Positions 23,516 to 35,605 of a stretch of 64,000 nt of DNA are shown here, piece after piece. How positions within the stretch are numbered: position 1 is the stretch's first letter; each line of letters starts with the position of its first letter. The DNA lies in contig CM057464.1 of NCBI GenBank assembly GCA_030035585.1, positions 33,577,365 through 33,641,364 on the forward strand, given 5' to 3'. Both the position numbers and the translations under genes were made by a program. The stretch is from Dugong dugon (lineage: Eukaryota > Chordata > Mammalia > Sirenia > Dugongidae). The notes beneath the pieces were generated by a model. That model made no database searches. It had not been told where the DNA came from and saw nothing but the letters and a program-made list of their open reading frames with translations.

Positions 23516-24000
23516 CAGCATCATCTAATTACAAGTCATAGGGACTATTTCTTCAGTCTCTCTTTGTTCACTCCTTTCTACCTGCTCTCATACTCACCAC
23601 CAAAACTCAAACCTCACAGCAATGCTATTTCATTACTTTCTCAATTTCTCCCTTCAGCTTTTCTTCACTCTATGCATCATGCATACTGTCACTAATTTCA
23701 TCTGCTTATCATGTGTCACTTCTCCACTCAAGATCATCTAAAGAATGGATGTTGTCTACTGAACATGGATGACATACTTCTGATGGCTCAGCTTGTGACT
23801 GCTATCTAGGAATATTTTTAAGAACCAATGAGGTTGTAAGTCCAGGAGTGAGTGGAGAGTCAAAACCTCCTTGACTGGCCCCAACCACCTTCTAAAGGGT
23901 CTTTCTCATTATTCACTATAAACCCTGCATTTTAGAAGAACTAAACTTCTCATCCTCTTCTGGAAACATCTTGTACCTCACTCCTAATAGCTTTTTGGGA
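23516..24000. other. Intron, C/T-rich, probably part of old L2
   Basis: Text such as TTCATCTGCTTATCATGTG may be L2 sequence but is too diverged to fix. Confidence 0.35.
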
Positions 24001-24243
24001 AAGTCTCAGCTTAAAAGTTACTTATTTGTTGACAGTGACCCTGATCATTCCATTCACAGGCTTCCAAGTTTTAACAGCCCTCTGTATCACTCTTATAACA
24101 CTCAAGACACACGGCCTTTTCTTTTCTGAATTATATGCTACTTAAGGGTAAGGAGTATCTATGAGCCATCTTGATACAGGGTTATGTGATGTATCACCCA
24201 GCCCAGTACCTTGCGTAAGAGTAGAAGCTCTATATGTATTACC
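24001..24243 (+). mobile_element. L2 LINE 3' fragment
   Basis: AAAGTCTCAGCTTAAAAGTTAC, ATTATATGCTACTTAAGG and CACCCAGCCCAGTACCTTGC match the L2 3' end. A pair of AfroSINEs inserted at its tail. Confidence 0.7.
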
Positions 24244-24255
24244 TGCCATGTAAAT

Positions 24256-24463
24256 GTCGTTATTTTTGTGTGCTGTTGAGTCACTCTGACTCATAGTGAC
24301 CCTATAGGACAGAGTAGAACTGCCCCCATAGGGTTTTAAAGGCTGTAAATCTCTACTGGAACAGACTGCTACATCTTTCTCCTGTGAAGTGGCTGGTGGG
24401 TTAGAAGCACCAACCTTTGGGTTAGGAGCTGAGCACTTTAACCATTGTGCCACCAGGGCTCCC
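24256..24463 (-). mobile_element. AfroSINE long form (3' unit of a dimer)
   Basis: The minus-strand head is GGGAGCCCTGGTGGCACAATGG and the tail is AGAGTGACTCAACAGCAC. Together with the next copy it lies between TGCCATGTAAAT repeats at 24244-24255 and 24677-24688. Confidence 0.92.
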
Positions 24464-24676
24464 TGAACCAGGCCTCACCCATTACCATTGAATTGACTCC
24501 GACTCATAGCAACCGTACAGGACAGAGTAGAACTGCCCCACAGGGTTTCCAGGGCTGTAAATCTTTATGGAAGCAGACTGCCACATCTTTCTACTGTGGA
24601 GCAGCTAGTGGGTTCAAACTGCCAATGTTTTGGTTAGCAGCTGAGTGCTTTAACCATTGCGCCATCAAGGGCTTCT
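24464..24676 (-). mobile_element. AfroSINE long form (5' unit of a dimer)
   Basis: The minus-strand head is GAAGCCCTTGATGGCGCAATGG and the tail GAGTCGGAGTCAATTCAATG runs through a decayed G/T tail into the head of the next unit. Neither unit has its own inner target duplication. Confidence 0.92.
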
Positions 24677-24688
24677 TGCCATGTAAAT

Positions 24689-25079
24689 AAACAGGTATAA
24701 ATAAAATTTTGCCTTTGAAACTTTAATTTCTCCTTTCTGCCACTGCACACCCCAATTTGAAGTATTTTATTTTTAAAACTACAGTCCAATGATTAAAGCT
24801 GTTAGAAATAATTCATAGATTTTAAATGGATAAAAACTAAGAAATGAAAAGGCTTTTAAACTACATAATTGTGGCAATTCAAGTCATCATAAAATAGAAA
24901 GTGTAAACTAAACCACTGAGATTTTTGAGTTCTCAAGACCTTCTTCTTTCTTCCATAAGCTCATTAAATACCTGAGATTGAAAGTTCTTATTACAAAAAT
25001 AGTTAACTACACAGTGAAAAAACCAGACACTTTAAGTGATCAATATTAATGTCACTAATAAGGCAAAAGGATGTCGTTT
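24689..25079. other. Unique AT-rich intron
   Basis: Nothing recognised. Confidence 0.4.
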
Positions 25080-25735
25080 GCCTCCAGATGTGATATTCCA
25101 AGAAGGACACAACATTAGTTATTCCTTTGGTAAAACAAGCCAAGCCATATAACCTGAGTCTAATCGTGAGGGAAAAATCAAACCCAAATTGAGTGACATC
25201 CCATAAAATTGCTGGCCAGTATTCTTTAAAAAAATGTCAACATCATGAAAGAGAAATAAAAGCTGAAGAACTGTTCTAGATTAAAAGGGACTAAAGAAAT
25301 GTGACAACTAAATGCAAGACATAATACTATACTAGCTCCAATATTGGAAAAATAATTGCTACAAAGGACACTGTCTGGACTCCTGACAAAATTGGGATAT
25401 GACCTGTAGATTAGATAAAAATATTATAGTATGTTAACATTTTCTAGATTTGATAACAATATTGTGGTTATCTAAGATCCTTTTTCTTAGGAAATACTCA
25501 TTAAATATTAAGGGAGAAAGAGACATGATTTCTGCAACCTACTCTGAAATTCTTCAGGGGAAAAAATGTCTGTGTGTCTATGTCTCTTTGTTTCTGTCTG
25601 TCTATCTAAAGAGAAAGCAAATAAAACCAAATGTTAAAAACTCATGAATCTTGGTAAAGGAGGTCTTTGTACTACTCTTATAACTTTTCTGTAAGTTTTA
25701 AATCATTTTAAGAAGTTTAAAATTTTTTTAGGGCC
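25080..25735 (+). mobile_element. Old L1 3' UTR (L1MD/ME-like)
   Basis: AACCCAAATTGAGTGACATC, TGTGACAACTAAATGCAAGAC, TGACAAAATTGGGATATGAC and CTTTTCTGTAAGTTTTAAATC occur in the order of old L1 3' ends. It ends in a T/A-rich tail. Non-coding. Confidence 0.85.
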
Positions 25736-27960
25736 TAACATATAAAAGTACTGCTATATCAGAAAGGCAACCTTGAAAATCAATACTTTCTTTGGTTAAA
25801 ACTTTCTAAAATTAATTTGAATTTCTGGAATGAGTATTTTTCTGTTTACGAGAGCAAAAAATATTAAGTTAGAAAGAACAGAGTCTAAGTTTCACGCTTT
25901 TCACTTAGGGAACCTTGGACAAGTTTACTTAACTTCTCTGAGCCTCAGCAAACTTGTCAGTAAACCTATCTAAAAGTATTGTTGGAAGAATAACACAAGA
26001 CAAAGTACATGAAAAGCCCAGACTAACTAAGTTGGTGTCTGGATCATATTAACATTCAAACAATATAAGTTCCCTTGCCTTGCCCTTCTAACTTCCAATC
26101 ATGTATACCACTTCTATAAAGATACTTTATTATGAGTAGCAAAAATAAGAGATCAGAACATTCATCTTTGATTATAAGATCTCAGATGGAACATGGTTAG
26201 TAGAGTGTACGTTCATCTATTTGAATGCTTATCTTCTCATGTTTGATTTGCTAGTCTTTAATTATTAAATAAACATGATTCCAAGGGGCAAGAGTTAAAA
26301 AAGAGCTACATGTTAGATTACCAAATATATTCTGTTGACCTAAATACACATTTAACATTAGCTCTAATATTGAAACTACACTGACAAGTCCTTTGGAAGG
26401 TTACATATATGGATTTATTAAAGAACCACAGTTATCATAGAAAAAAAAAGTAAGATCAAAAAGTAAGATAGATCATTATAAGGTTGTTTGCCTTTAGAAG
26501 TCACTCCAAAGAGTCTACTCATTTTTCAAGTTGTTATTAAGGTAATAAAAGTGAGTCTGAAATGAACATTACAATTTTAATAAATCAAGTTCATATAAGA
26601 GGCATAAAAGAATTACACAGATCTTTCCAATTTTTTTTGATACCTGTATAAAGCACAGCATATAATCACCAATGGAAAAAAGTTAGAAATATAATAAAGA
26701 TGACTTTTCAAAGGATAGAACTTATATTCTTTTTATTTAATATTAATTCACCCAGTCTTTCTCAATACTAATACCCATCTCCATTTAGCATCTGAGAGAA
26801 AAACTTATAACCACTTATCTTCTGTTTTGGTAATTAAAAATTCATAAAAGCAGGATAAAATAAATGACAAAAGGAAAATAAAATTAAATAATCATAAGAA
26901 GTGTATTTATTCTACAAAAGAAAATTTTTAAAAAAAATGATTTTCTGGAAGCTCACTACAAGGAACAAATTAAAATGATTATCATTGAGCTCAGGCTTTC
27001 ATATTAGATGCTTTATTATCCTGAACTTGGGTTATTTAAGAAAATGTGAAATGCTAAGACTCCCAAGAACAATCATGGATTCGCAAGCATAGCCATGCTT
27101 GACTTTTTCTTGCAGTGGCTTGCAATTAACAGAAAAGTCACATGAAAGGGCTTTTAGTGTCAACAGAAATCTGTGTTTTTCTTTAGATCTAAGCTTTACC
27201 ATTCTGAACAAACACCAATCCCACAAAAACATGGCTCCAAGTTGGGTTACAGTCCACGCTCATATAGTGTACATCTTATCCTGACTACTTGAAGTTGATG
27301 TATATGATAGCGGAATTCAGTTCATCATTGTCACATTGAAACTTAAATAAAAGTGGACTATGCTGTATGGCAGGCAGGCAAGAGGTCAGGTTCAGAGGGC
27401 AGAAGAAATATAGGAGGAATAGTGAATGCACATAGAGAAAAGATTGGGACTCCAAAAGAATGGTCATTCAGGAGTATGCTAGTAAAAAGAAACACATGTG
27501 GCAGTAAGAATTAACAGAAGTCCCACTGGTGACACTTCTCTCCTATGGTGCTTCACTCGTGCAGGTTTCAGGTTGGGGCGGGGGGTGGGAGGCACAGCAC
27601 CAGCCCACACCATACACACTGTTCATACCCCCAGAGAGTACTTCCTTCTCAGAAACAGCACTGACTTTCTGTCATGGGATCTTGACAAGATACTCTGCTT
27701 CTACTAGCTCCAAATTAATCACATTTGTTAAATTCTCTAACATTTCAGGTTCAAGATGGTACACAACCAAAAGGCTTGACTGTACTGGCAAGACCAAGGC
27801 TATCATCCACATTGGCCAAATTCCCACCACACAGCTGAGGCTTAACTACAATTCTTGTTATTTTCACACTCTTCAAGTCTCCAGACATTGCCACCCTCTT
27901 TTTCTTTGGTCTTTTAGTGTGAAAGTGGAATAAAAGGGAAGTGCTCAGTCAAGAAAGATT
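25736..27960. other. Unique AT-rich intron with one MIR-like patch
   Basis: A MIR-like patch (TTGGACAAGTTTACTTAACTTC) lies near 25910-26050. Frames of 60-134 residues at 27032-27933 show no family resemblance. The last precedes a long A run but I see no parent gene. Confidence 0.45.
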
Positions 27961-28000
27961 AAAAAAAAAGAAGGAAAAAAAAAAAAAAAAAAAAAAAAAA
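27959..28000. repeat. A-rich tract
   Basis: Adenines broken only by GAAGG. It could be a microsatellite or the tail of an unrecognised retrocopy upstream. Confidence 0.85.
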
Positions 28001-28079
28001 ACCAACAAACCATCCAACCAGAGCCCTAGTTTCTTCAAACGTTCCCAAATCCAGAAAGTTTTCTATAGGTTCAGAAATA

Positions 28080-28281
28080 CAAACCCATTGCCATCAAGTT
28101 GATTCTAATTCATAGTGACCATACAGGACAGAGTAGAACTGCCTCATAAGGTTTCCAAGGCTGTAATCTTTACAGCAGCAGACTGGCACATCTTTCTCCC
28201 ATAGAACAGCTGGGGGGTCTGAACCGCTGACCTTTCTGTTAGCAGCCTAGTACTTAGCCACTGTGCCACCAAATCTCCTTA
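28080..28281 (-). mobile_element. AfroSINE long form
   Basis: The minus-strand head is GGAGATTTGGTGGCACAGTGG and the tail is ATTAGAATCAACTTGATGG. Confidence 0.92.
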
Positions 28282-28979
28282 TTTATGGTGCTTAGAGCAA
28301 CAAAAACACAAGAAAAATCAGGAAGCTGCAAGGAAAATGCCAATCCCATAGCTTCTCTGTAGAAACATCTTGGAAAAAGATAAAATCAAGTAAGGGGAGG
28401 GATGGGGAATAGACGAGGGAAGGGACCTGCAGGGGTTGGTGTTCCTACTTCAGAGTAGAAGAGGACCAGGCCTGGTCAGGGAGCAACCTCATGACTATTA
28501 GAAAACATAACAACAACACTAGCACCACCAGCAGCAAAAAGCAGAAACAATTTCTACTGCCCTAAATTTTAGGCAGCGTTCAAGGGTATTTGTAAAACAT
28601 CTGGCCCTCCAACATTTGATCTGCCAGCCTGGAGTCAATCAAAAGCCTATTAGGTGACCTTCTGTATAGTGAGATGGTATTTTTCATATAACACAATAAC
28701 CTTGCTGACATGCAGCTAAATCTACATCTTAGAATTATTAAGTCTAAAAGAAGAATGCTTATGGGAGCTCTCAAGAACTAGTCACAGAGATTTCTTAACT
28801 CATTGGTCTCTAAGTCCATTTCTTTTACACTCTCCCAGTTGGGCTTTCTGACTCCTAATTCCCTCTCTTTATTCTCTGCAATATACCTAGCAGGATCTTT
28901 ATAAAATAAATGCACAGTCACTACCACATACTACATATGGGGCAGTCTAAAACCATGTTAAATAGCTTATAAGGTCATC
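28282..28979. other. Unique intron
   Basis: Nothing recognised. Confidence 0.4.
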
Positions 28980-29188
28980 TTGGGGTCCCTGGGTGGTACA
29001 AATGGTTAACACACTTGTCTGCTAACTGAAAGGCTGGAGGTTTGAGTCCACCCAGAGGTGCCTCAGAAGAAAAGCCTAGTGATCTACTTCCAAAAACTCA
29101 GCCATTAAGAACCCTATGGAGCAGAGTTCTACTCTGACATACGTGGGGTTGCCATGAGTTAATTCTGAATTGATGGCAACTGTTTTAC
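28980..29188 (+). mobile_element. AfroSINE second type, good reference copy
   Basis: TGGGGTCCCTGGGTGGTAC, GGTTTGAGTCCACCCAGAGG, AGAAAAGCCTAGTGATC and a tail GAATTGATGGCAACTG. It shows the internal segment that distinguishes this type. Confidence 0.92.
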
Positions 29189-29904
29189 TTTCCCCCTAGA
29201 GGCCATCTTAATCTACATCTTGCCGATAGCTCCTGACTCATTTATTGACAACCCTGCAAGTTGCCCTCCACCCCAAAAGAAAATCAAACAATAAACTGTA
29301 ATTAATACATCTTACCACTCCAAATATAATGAATTTTATGCTCATTAAATATTCTATGCTTCCTTTATTCCTAGGTCTTTTCACACACTGCTGGTAAACC
29401 TCTCCTACTAACTGGTTAACTCTCTCTCCCACACAGTACCCTCCACTTGTAATGACTAAAATTGTCTCACCCTGTAGGACTCAATTTTATAACATGTGCT
29501 AATTCAACACATATTTGAGTTCCTGCTATATGCCAGGTATTGTGCTGAGTGCGCATGGATAGGAAGATTGGCTCGCACTCAAAACTTATGAGATATACAG
29601 ACAAAGATCATACAACGTGTTAAGTGACACAGTGGAAATCTGCACAGAAACTTAAGGAACACAGAGGAGAAGACAACCCGACTGGGGTGACTGGTGAAGG
29701 GTGAACGGAGGCTTAAATGATGAGTGTAAATTAGGTAAGCCTTGTCCCCTCCACCCCTATCCTTTGCCAGGTGGATGACTAGGGAGTTTGAGGCACGGTA
29801 AATGAATACAGAAGCATGTTGGGAACTACAAGCAGTTAGGTGTATGAGAGCCTAAAGTGTGTGGGAAGGAATAGCAAGAGGTAAGAATGGAGAGGTAAGG
29901 AAGA
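29189..29904. other. Intron with ancient repeat-like segment
   Basis: About 29500-29660 (TTCCTGCTATATGCCAGGTA) resembles ancient mammalian repeats of MIR/L2 age. The rest is not recognised. Confidence 0.45.
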
Positions 29905-30085
29905 GCTTCAGTGTGTGATCTTGGGCAAATTAAATTACTCTGAGCCTGTTCTCTCATCTTCAGAAAGCTGTGATAATGAAATTAGATGGCATATACAAAG
30001 TGCTTAGAACAATATCTGATGTACACTGATTGCTAAATAAATGCTGGCTCTTGTTATTTCTGTTATGTCATTATTACTATTAGGT
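29905..30085 (+). mobile_element. MIR SINE
   Basis: TGTGATCTTGGGCAAATTAA, CTCTGAGCCTG and AATAAATGCTGGCTCTTG in MIR order, with the 5' part missing. Confidence 0.82.
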
Positions 30086-30263
30086 TCAAAGAGTATTGTG
30101 CCTGTTGAGTAGCATCTAGTATAAGTTTTCACAGAGCTAGGAATGATAATGTGTCATCTTGTCACACAGTCAACCCTGAGTACCATAAAGAGCCAGGAGA
30201 TTAATTAATTTACCCTTCTCAAAGAGCCAGACAATGCTCTCAGATCAAAAATCCCAGAGTTGG

Positions 30264-30751
30264 TGTATTAGTTTCCTATTGCTGAAGTAACAAATTACCA
30301 CAAACTTAGTGGCTTAACACAAATGTATTGTCCTACAGTTCTGGAGGTCAGAAGTCTGAAATGGGTCTCAATGGACTAAAATCAAGGTGTTGGCAGGGCT
30401 GTGCTCCTTCTGGAGGATCTATGGGAGAATCTGCTTCTTGCCTTTTCCAGATTCTAGAGGCCACCTCCATTCGTTAACTCATGGCCCCTTGCTCTGTCTT
30501 CAAAGCATGTCACTCCAACCTCTGCTTCTGTCCTCACATCTTCTCTGACTTTCACCTTCTTGCCTCCCTCTTATAAGGATCCTTGTGATTACATTGGGCC
30601 TTCCCAGATAATCCAGGATAATCTCCCCATCTCAAGAGACTTAACTTAATCACATATGAAGAGTCCTTTTTACAATGTAAAGTAACATGTTCATAGGTAT
30701 TGGGGATTAAGACATGGACATCTTTGGGGGCTCATTATTCGGCCTACCACA
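30264..30751 (-). mobile_element. MaLR (MLT/MST-like) solo LTR
   Basis: On the plus strand it starts TGTATTAGTTTCCTATTGC and ends CCTACCACA. It includes CAGTTCTGGAGGTCAGAAGTC and CTTATAAGGATCCTTGTG. This is the reverse complement of a standard MaLR-type LTR. The flanks GTTGG and TCTGG share three of five bases. It is the only LTR here in the same orientation as CDKAL1. Confidence 0.82.
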
Positions 30752-33559
30752 TCTGGTCCCATTGCTTCCATTTTGAGTAGTCATAAACAACAAATTTAAT
30801 AGTTATGTTTTAGTATTTGTAGTTCACATTCAGGAAAAAGTAAGTCAATCAACTGATTATTCAAACAAAAAGTCATCAGGTTGATAATAACATTGGAAGT
30901 GAAAAAAATGAGAAATGGAGACAACATATTTAGGCCAATTATTTCAAAAAAGAAGAAAGTACCTAAACCCTTCTGAAATTAGTTTGAAAGGTGGCCTTAA
31001 AACCATATGATAGAGAATCAAACACTAATAACTGTTTCAAAGGGCCTTGGAGATCATTAAGTTCAATTCTTCATTTGTTAAATGAATACTATTTTATAAA
31101 AATTCATACATGGTACAAGGTCCCCAATACCTGTAATATGGACTATAATCTAGCTTATATTTCCCTATTGTTACTATAGAGTTATCATGAAAGATTCTGT
31201 CAAATGATCTGGTAAAATCTAGATACAACAAAACTACGGCCAAGCTAAAAACTCTATCAAAAGAAAAAATAAAAAGAAAACTTATGTGCCCAGAAAAGAG
31301 GAGTTTAAAAGACCAAATATAAGAGCTCAAAGATACCCCTTCAAGAAAGATAAGTCAAAATGAAAAGGTTCTATAGGTGTGCTTGGGAATCAATTTAGGA
31401 TAAAACATACTTAGTAATCTAGAGTATAAAAATCTATTGCAAATATTTTTTTTCCTCTTTCCCAAAGACAAAAGTTTGATTTTAAAATCTGAGACTACGC
31501 AAATAATGTAATTATGTTATCAAGTGAGCTAAAACTGCCAGGGTTTCTTCCATGAATGCAACTTGTTAGATGTTAGGATCATACTCAGAACCAACAAAAA
31601 GTTTTAAAAACATTTTGAGAAAGTGAAAGAGCTCTTTCTGTATGCTATGTTTTTATTTATTTGTTTGTTTTTTAAATAAAGTATGTCCTGATCTCATAAG
31701 CAGGTTAGGTTTGGGGAGCCACTGTACGTTCCTGAACAAGCTTCCATATTTGTAACAACATTCCTTAGCCAACATCTATTCCAAATGGTCACCCTGCCTT
31801 GGTTAGAATACCACCAGCAAAAAGGGAATTTACTTCCTCACAGAAATATTTTCTGTGGACAGTTTTGGTAACGTTGCCTTTATCTACCCCAAGGATGTCC
31901 CTCTTGTTCTCTCAGGAACACTCACTCTCTGTCCTCAGGGTTGAGGCAGTAACTGTCCACCATGACTTCGTTATCTTAAGTATAAAAATTCTAGAAATTG
32001 CAGGTAAGTGAGCTATGATTCTTTTATGCTGACATATATTTAAACACATTACCTCTACTATCTGCTTGCAAGATGTAAGACAAGCAAGTAGATTCAATAT
32101 CACAATTGAACATTTTAAACCAATAATAAACATTCCAACAGCCTCTCTTGTCACCTGTTTTTTTCAAGTCATATTGCCTTTTAAAATGAAGAATTTATCA
32201 CAACTTCATTACTTTTCATTGAATTTTTCTAAAAAAGAAAGTCTTAAATGGATACCTGAGGATCAACAGATTTGCTAAACTCAGGTGACTTTTCTAAAGA
32301 GATTAAGAATCTCAGTCACCATTTAAAAACACTATTGGAATGATTTAAGATTAATGAAAATTAATAGAAAACATAAACGTGCAAATCTGACCTTTCATCT
32401 AAAACTCTAAGGTCACTCTCATTTAGCTTTGCTATAAAATTTCTTATACGTTAGCAATCTTGCAAAAACTAAGGAAAAAAAACCCCAAATTTTAGTCCAT
32501 CCTGTTCATGAAAATATATTGCCTAGTTTATCTTAATTTAAATTTAAGGAGGTTATATTTTTTTCAGCAGGCAATAAAAGACTGGTAAAGAATCCAAGTT
32601 CCCCTCCATGCAAATGCAAATAACTAAATGGTGTTATATCTTTTTGGTAATTTAAATGATTAAGAGATATACATTATTTAGTTCATTTATCAAAGCTTTA
32701 CTATAATACATTTAGAAACACTGGAATTTATTGTTATTAATGCTAATATTTATGCAAAAATAGTTATGATAAAAGGGAAAAGTATATTGAAATTACTTTT
32801 TATACCATTTATGGAAAAAGAAAATTTTGTGGGTTGTTTTTAGTAGAAATATTATATATCTAAGAAATTAATATATCTTAACCAAGAGACATCCTATAAC
32901 CAGAATATAAAGCTGTTGTTAGAAAGCAACTCGTATTTTGCTATTCTTTGAATAATGGCTAGATTCTACTTTCATTGTTGATTTTTTCTGGCGAGGAAAT
33001 AGAGAATAAATCAGATAAGAAAGAATTGCTACCCATTTTGCAATAGCATTGTGTTTTAGTGACTCCTAGTTGCATAAGCAATTACCCAGCTACTTGAGAT
33101 AGGTAAAGTAGACAATTATTAATCTTGGTAAATTTAGGTGAACCAGGGATATTTAATGCACCTCAGATATCCTCTCTTTGACTGTTAATCCCTGAAATTT
33201 CATCATTAATGTGCAATTCCCTTTATTTAAGGCTCTGATTTTTATAAAATGAAATTGTTCCAGGCATTTTTTTTTTTAACCTAAAGCATAATTACAGAAA
33301 TGTAGAGGAAGTTTAACGAAGAGACAGTTGCATGAGGGGGAGAAGAATGATGAAGAATCCCAAAATACTGGCTCTTGAAAACAAAACAGTGGATCTGAAC
33401 AATAATAACATAAAATAGCTTCACAGTTTGGTCTAGGACAATCCTGAACCTGAACTAATTGTTTCAGATTGGAGTGCAATGAAAAGTTGTTTACTTTTCT
33501 ACTGAGGGCTAAATAATAAACAAAAGCAATACTGTTATGCCAGGACTGGACGACTGATG
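30752..33559. other. Longest element-poor stretch of the downstream intron
   Basis: AT-rich with no young repeats. Frames at 31094-32278 on both strands have no domains. The 31000-31080 region (TTGGAGATCATTAAGTTCAA) may be an ancient remnant. Confidence 0.45.
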
Positions 33560-34591
33560 TCTAAAAATGTGAGGAAGATGCTAAGAGGCTATGTTCAGAA
33601 GATACAGAAGATAAAAGAGAAGATTACCCCCCAAAACAACTGAAAGTTTATTTTATGCACTGAGTTCTGCCTCTGGTGAGGGCAAACTAGCTTGTATCTG
33701 ACCAATATTCCTGCCAAGAACGATTAGAAGAGGAGAACAAAATTTAAAATAAGTAAACAAATATATTAAAATCAATCATATATCTAAATAACAGCAACAA
33801 TTAAAAACATGAAAACCAACCATTTCAATAACATAAAGAGAATGCACACATAGGACTAGAACTAATAAGTGACATGTAAGACTTCTACACAGAAAACTAT
33901 AAAACACTACTGATAAATATAAACGAAGAAATATACTTGGTTCGAGGTTGGAAAATGTGATATTATTACAATGTCAATTTCCCCTAAAATGATCTATATA
34001 ATCAATGCAATATCAGTCAAAATTCCAGCAGAATTTTTTGTGGATGTTGACAAATGTAGAAAGGCAAAGGGTCAAGAATAATTAGGATAATCTTCAAGGA
34101 AAAAAAAAAAAGCCTTGAAAAACACTCACTGTCAATATCAAGACATAATAAAGCTATGGTAATTAAGCTTGTGTATCAGTGGAAAGATAGACAAATAGAC
34201 CAAAGGAGCACAAAAAAACTCCAGGACAGACCAACACATATAGATACAAGATTTATGATAAAGGTGACCATGCATAGCCATGGGGGAAAGGTCAAAACTT
34301 TCAATAAATGCCCTTGACTCAAATGGATATCCTTTTAGGAAAAAAAAAAAAAAAAAGAATCTTGACTCCCACATCTCATAGCTTACATAAAAATCAATTC
34401 CAGTTGGATTGAAGATCTAAATGTAAAAGGCAAAATAATAAATTTTCTAGAAGAGTTCATCCAAGAATATCTTCTTCATGGCTGTGTAGGGAAGGTAAAC
34501 ATTTTTTAAACAGCATACAAAGAGCACTAAGGCAGAAAGGAAAATATTGATAAGTTCAATAATATTGAAATTAAGAATGTCTGTTCTTCAA

Positions 34592-34757
34592 AAGGCACCA
34601 ATAAGCTTCTGTTTGGGATGATGAAACAGTTCTGGAAATAGAGGTGATGGTTGCAAAACATTGTGAATGCAGTTAATGTCACTAAATTGTACACTTAAAA
34701 ATGGTTAAAATAGCAAATTTTATATTACACATATTTTATCACAATAAAAATAAATAA
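34592..34757 (+). mobile_element. Short L1 3' end nested in the old L1
   Basis: GATGAAACAGTTCTGGAAATAG to an AATAAAAATAAAT tail. It is bracketed by AAGGCACCA (about 34583 and 34757), a likely 9-bp target duplication. Confidence 0.8.
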
Positions 34758-35152
34758 GGCACCATTTACATGATAAGACGGGTTACAGAATGGAAGAATA
34801 CAGATAAATTACCATGTCTTACAAAAGACTTCTATCCAAAGAAGGTGGGCAAGAGGGGAAGTTGACCGCAAACCAGTTAAGCCTGTATATAAATGGGCAA
34901 AAAATATGAACAGGCACTTTCCAAAAAAAGAGATCTAAATAGCCAATGAATACATAAAAATATATTCAATATCATTAGTTAACAGGCAAACAGAAATTTA
35001 AACCACAAGTAGATACCATTATGCTCCCATCAGAATGGCCAAAATAAAAAAAAAGGGTTAAGTGTTGGCAAGGATATGGAGCTACAGCATATTACTGTTG
35101 AGAATGTAAATTTATTCAGTTACTTTGGAAAACTATTTGGCAGTTTCCTTGG

Positions 35153-35350
35153 GTGTCACCAACAGTTAAGTGCTTGACTACTAATAGAAAGGTTGATGTT
35201 TTGATCCTACCTCAAGGCACCCTGGAAGAAAGGCCTAGCAATCTTCTTCTGAAAGCCCACAGCCTTGAAAACCCTATGGAGTGTAGTTCCACTCTGCAAC
35301 ACATGGGGTTGCCATGAGTTGGAATTGACTAGATAGCAACTGATGATTTT
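35153..35350 (+). mobile_element. AfroSINE second type, nested in the old L1
   Basis: TTGGGTGTCACCAACAGTTAAG, AAGGCCTAGCAATCTTC and the tail GGAATTGACTAGATAGCAAC. Confidence 0.85.
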
Positions 35351-35449
35351 AGTAGAGCAGAATAATTGTATATCCTATGGCCCAGCAATTACACGCCTAG
35401 CTAGACACCCAGCAGAAATGTTTACATACATTTAAAAAGAAAAAAAAAA

Positions 35450-35605
35450 ATCACTGCCTTCAAGGAGATTTAGATTCATAGCGACCCTATAGGACAGAGT
35501 AGAACTGCCCCATAGAATTTCCAAGGAGTGGCCGGTGGATTCTAACTGCCAACCTTTTGGTTAGCAGCAGAATGCTTAACCACTGCACCATGAGGGCTCC
35601 ACATT
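35450..35605 (-). mobile_element. AfroSINE short form, nested in the old L1
   Basis: The minus-strand head is GGAGCCCTCATGGTGCAGTGG. The CCACTCCTTGGAAATTC junction shows the internal deletion. The tail lies in GATTTAGATTCATAGCG read in reverse. Confidence 0.9.

Noticed and set aside
27529-27933. 134-residue open frame followed by a long A run, possible processed pseudogene
   Set aside because: I recognise no parent gene, see no target duplication, and the frame has no domain.
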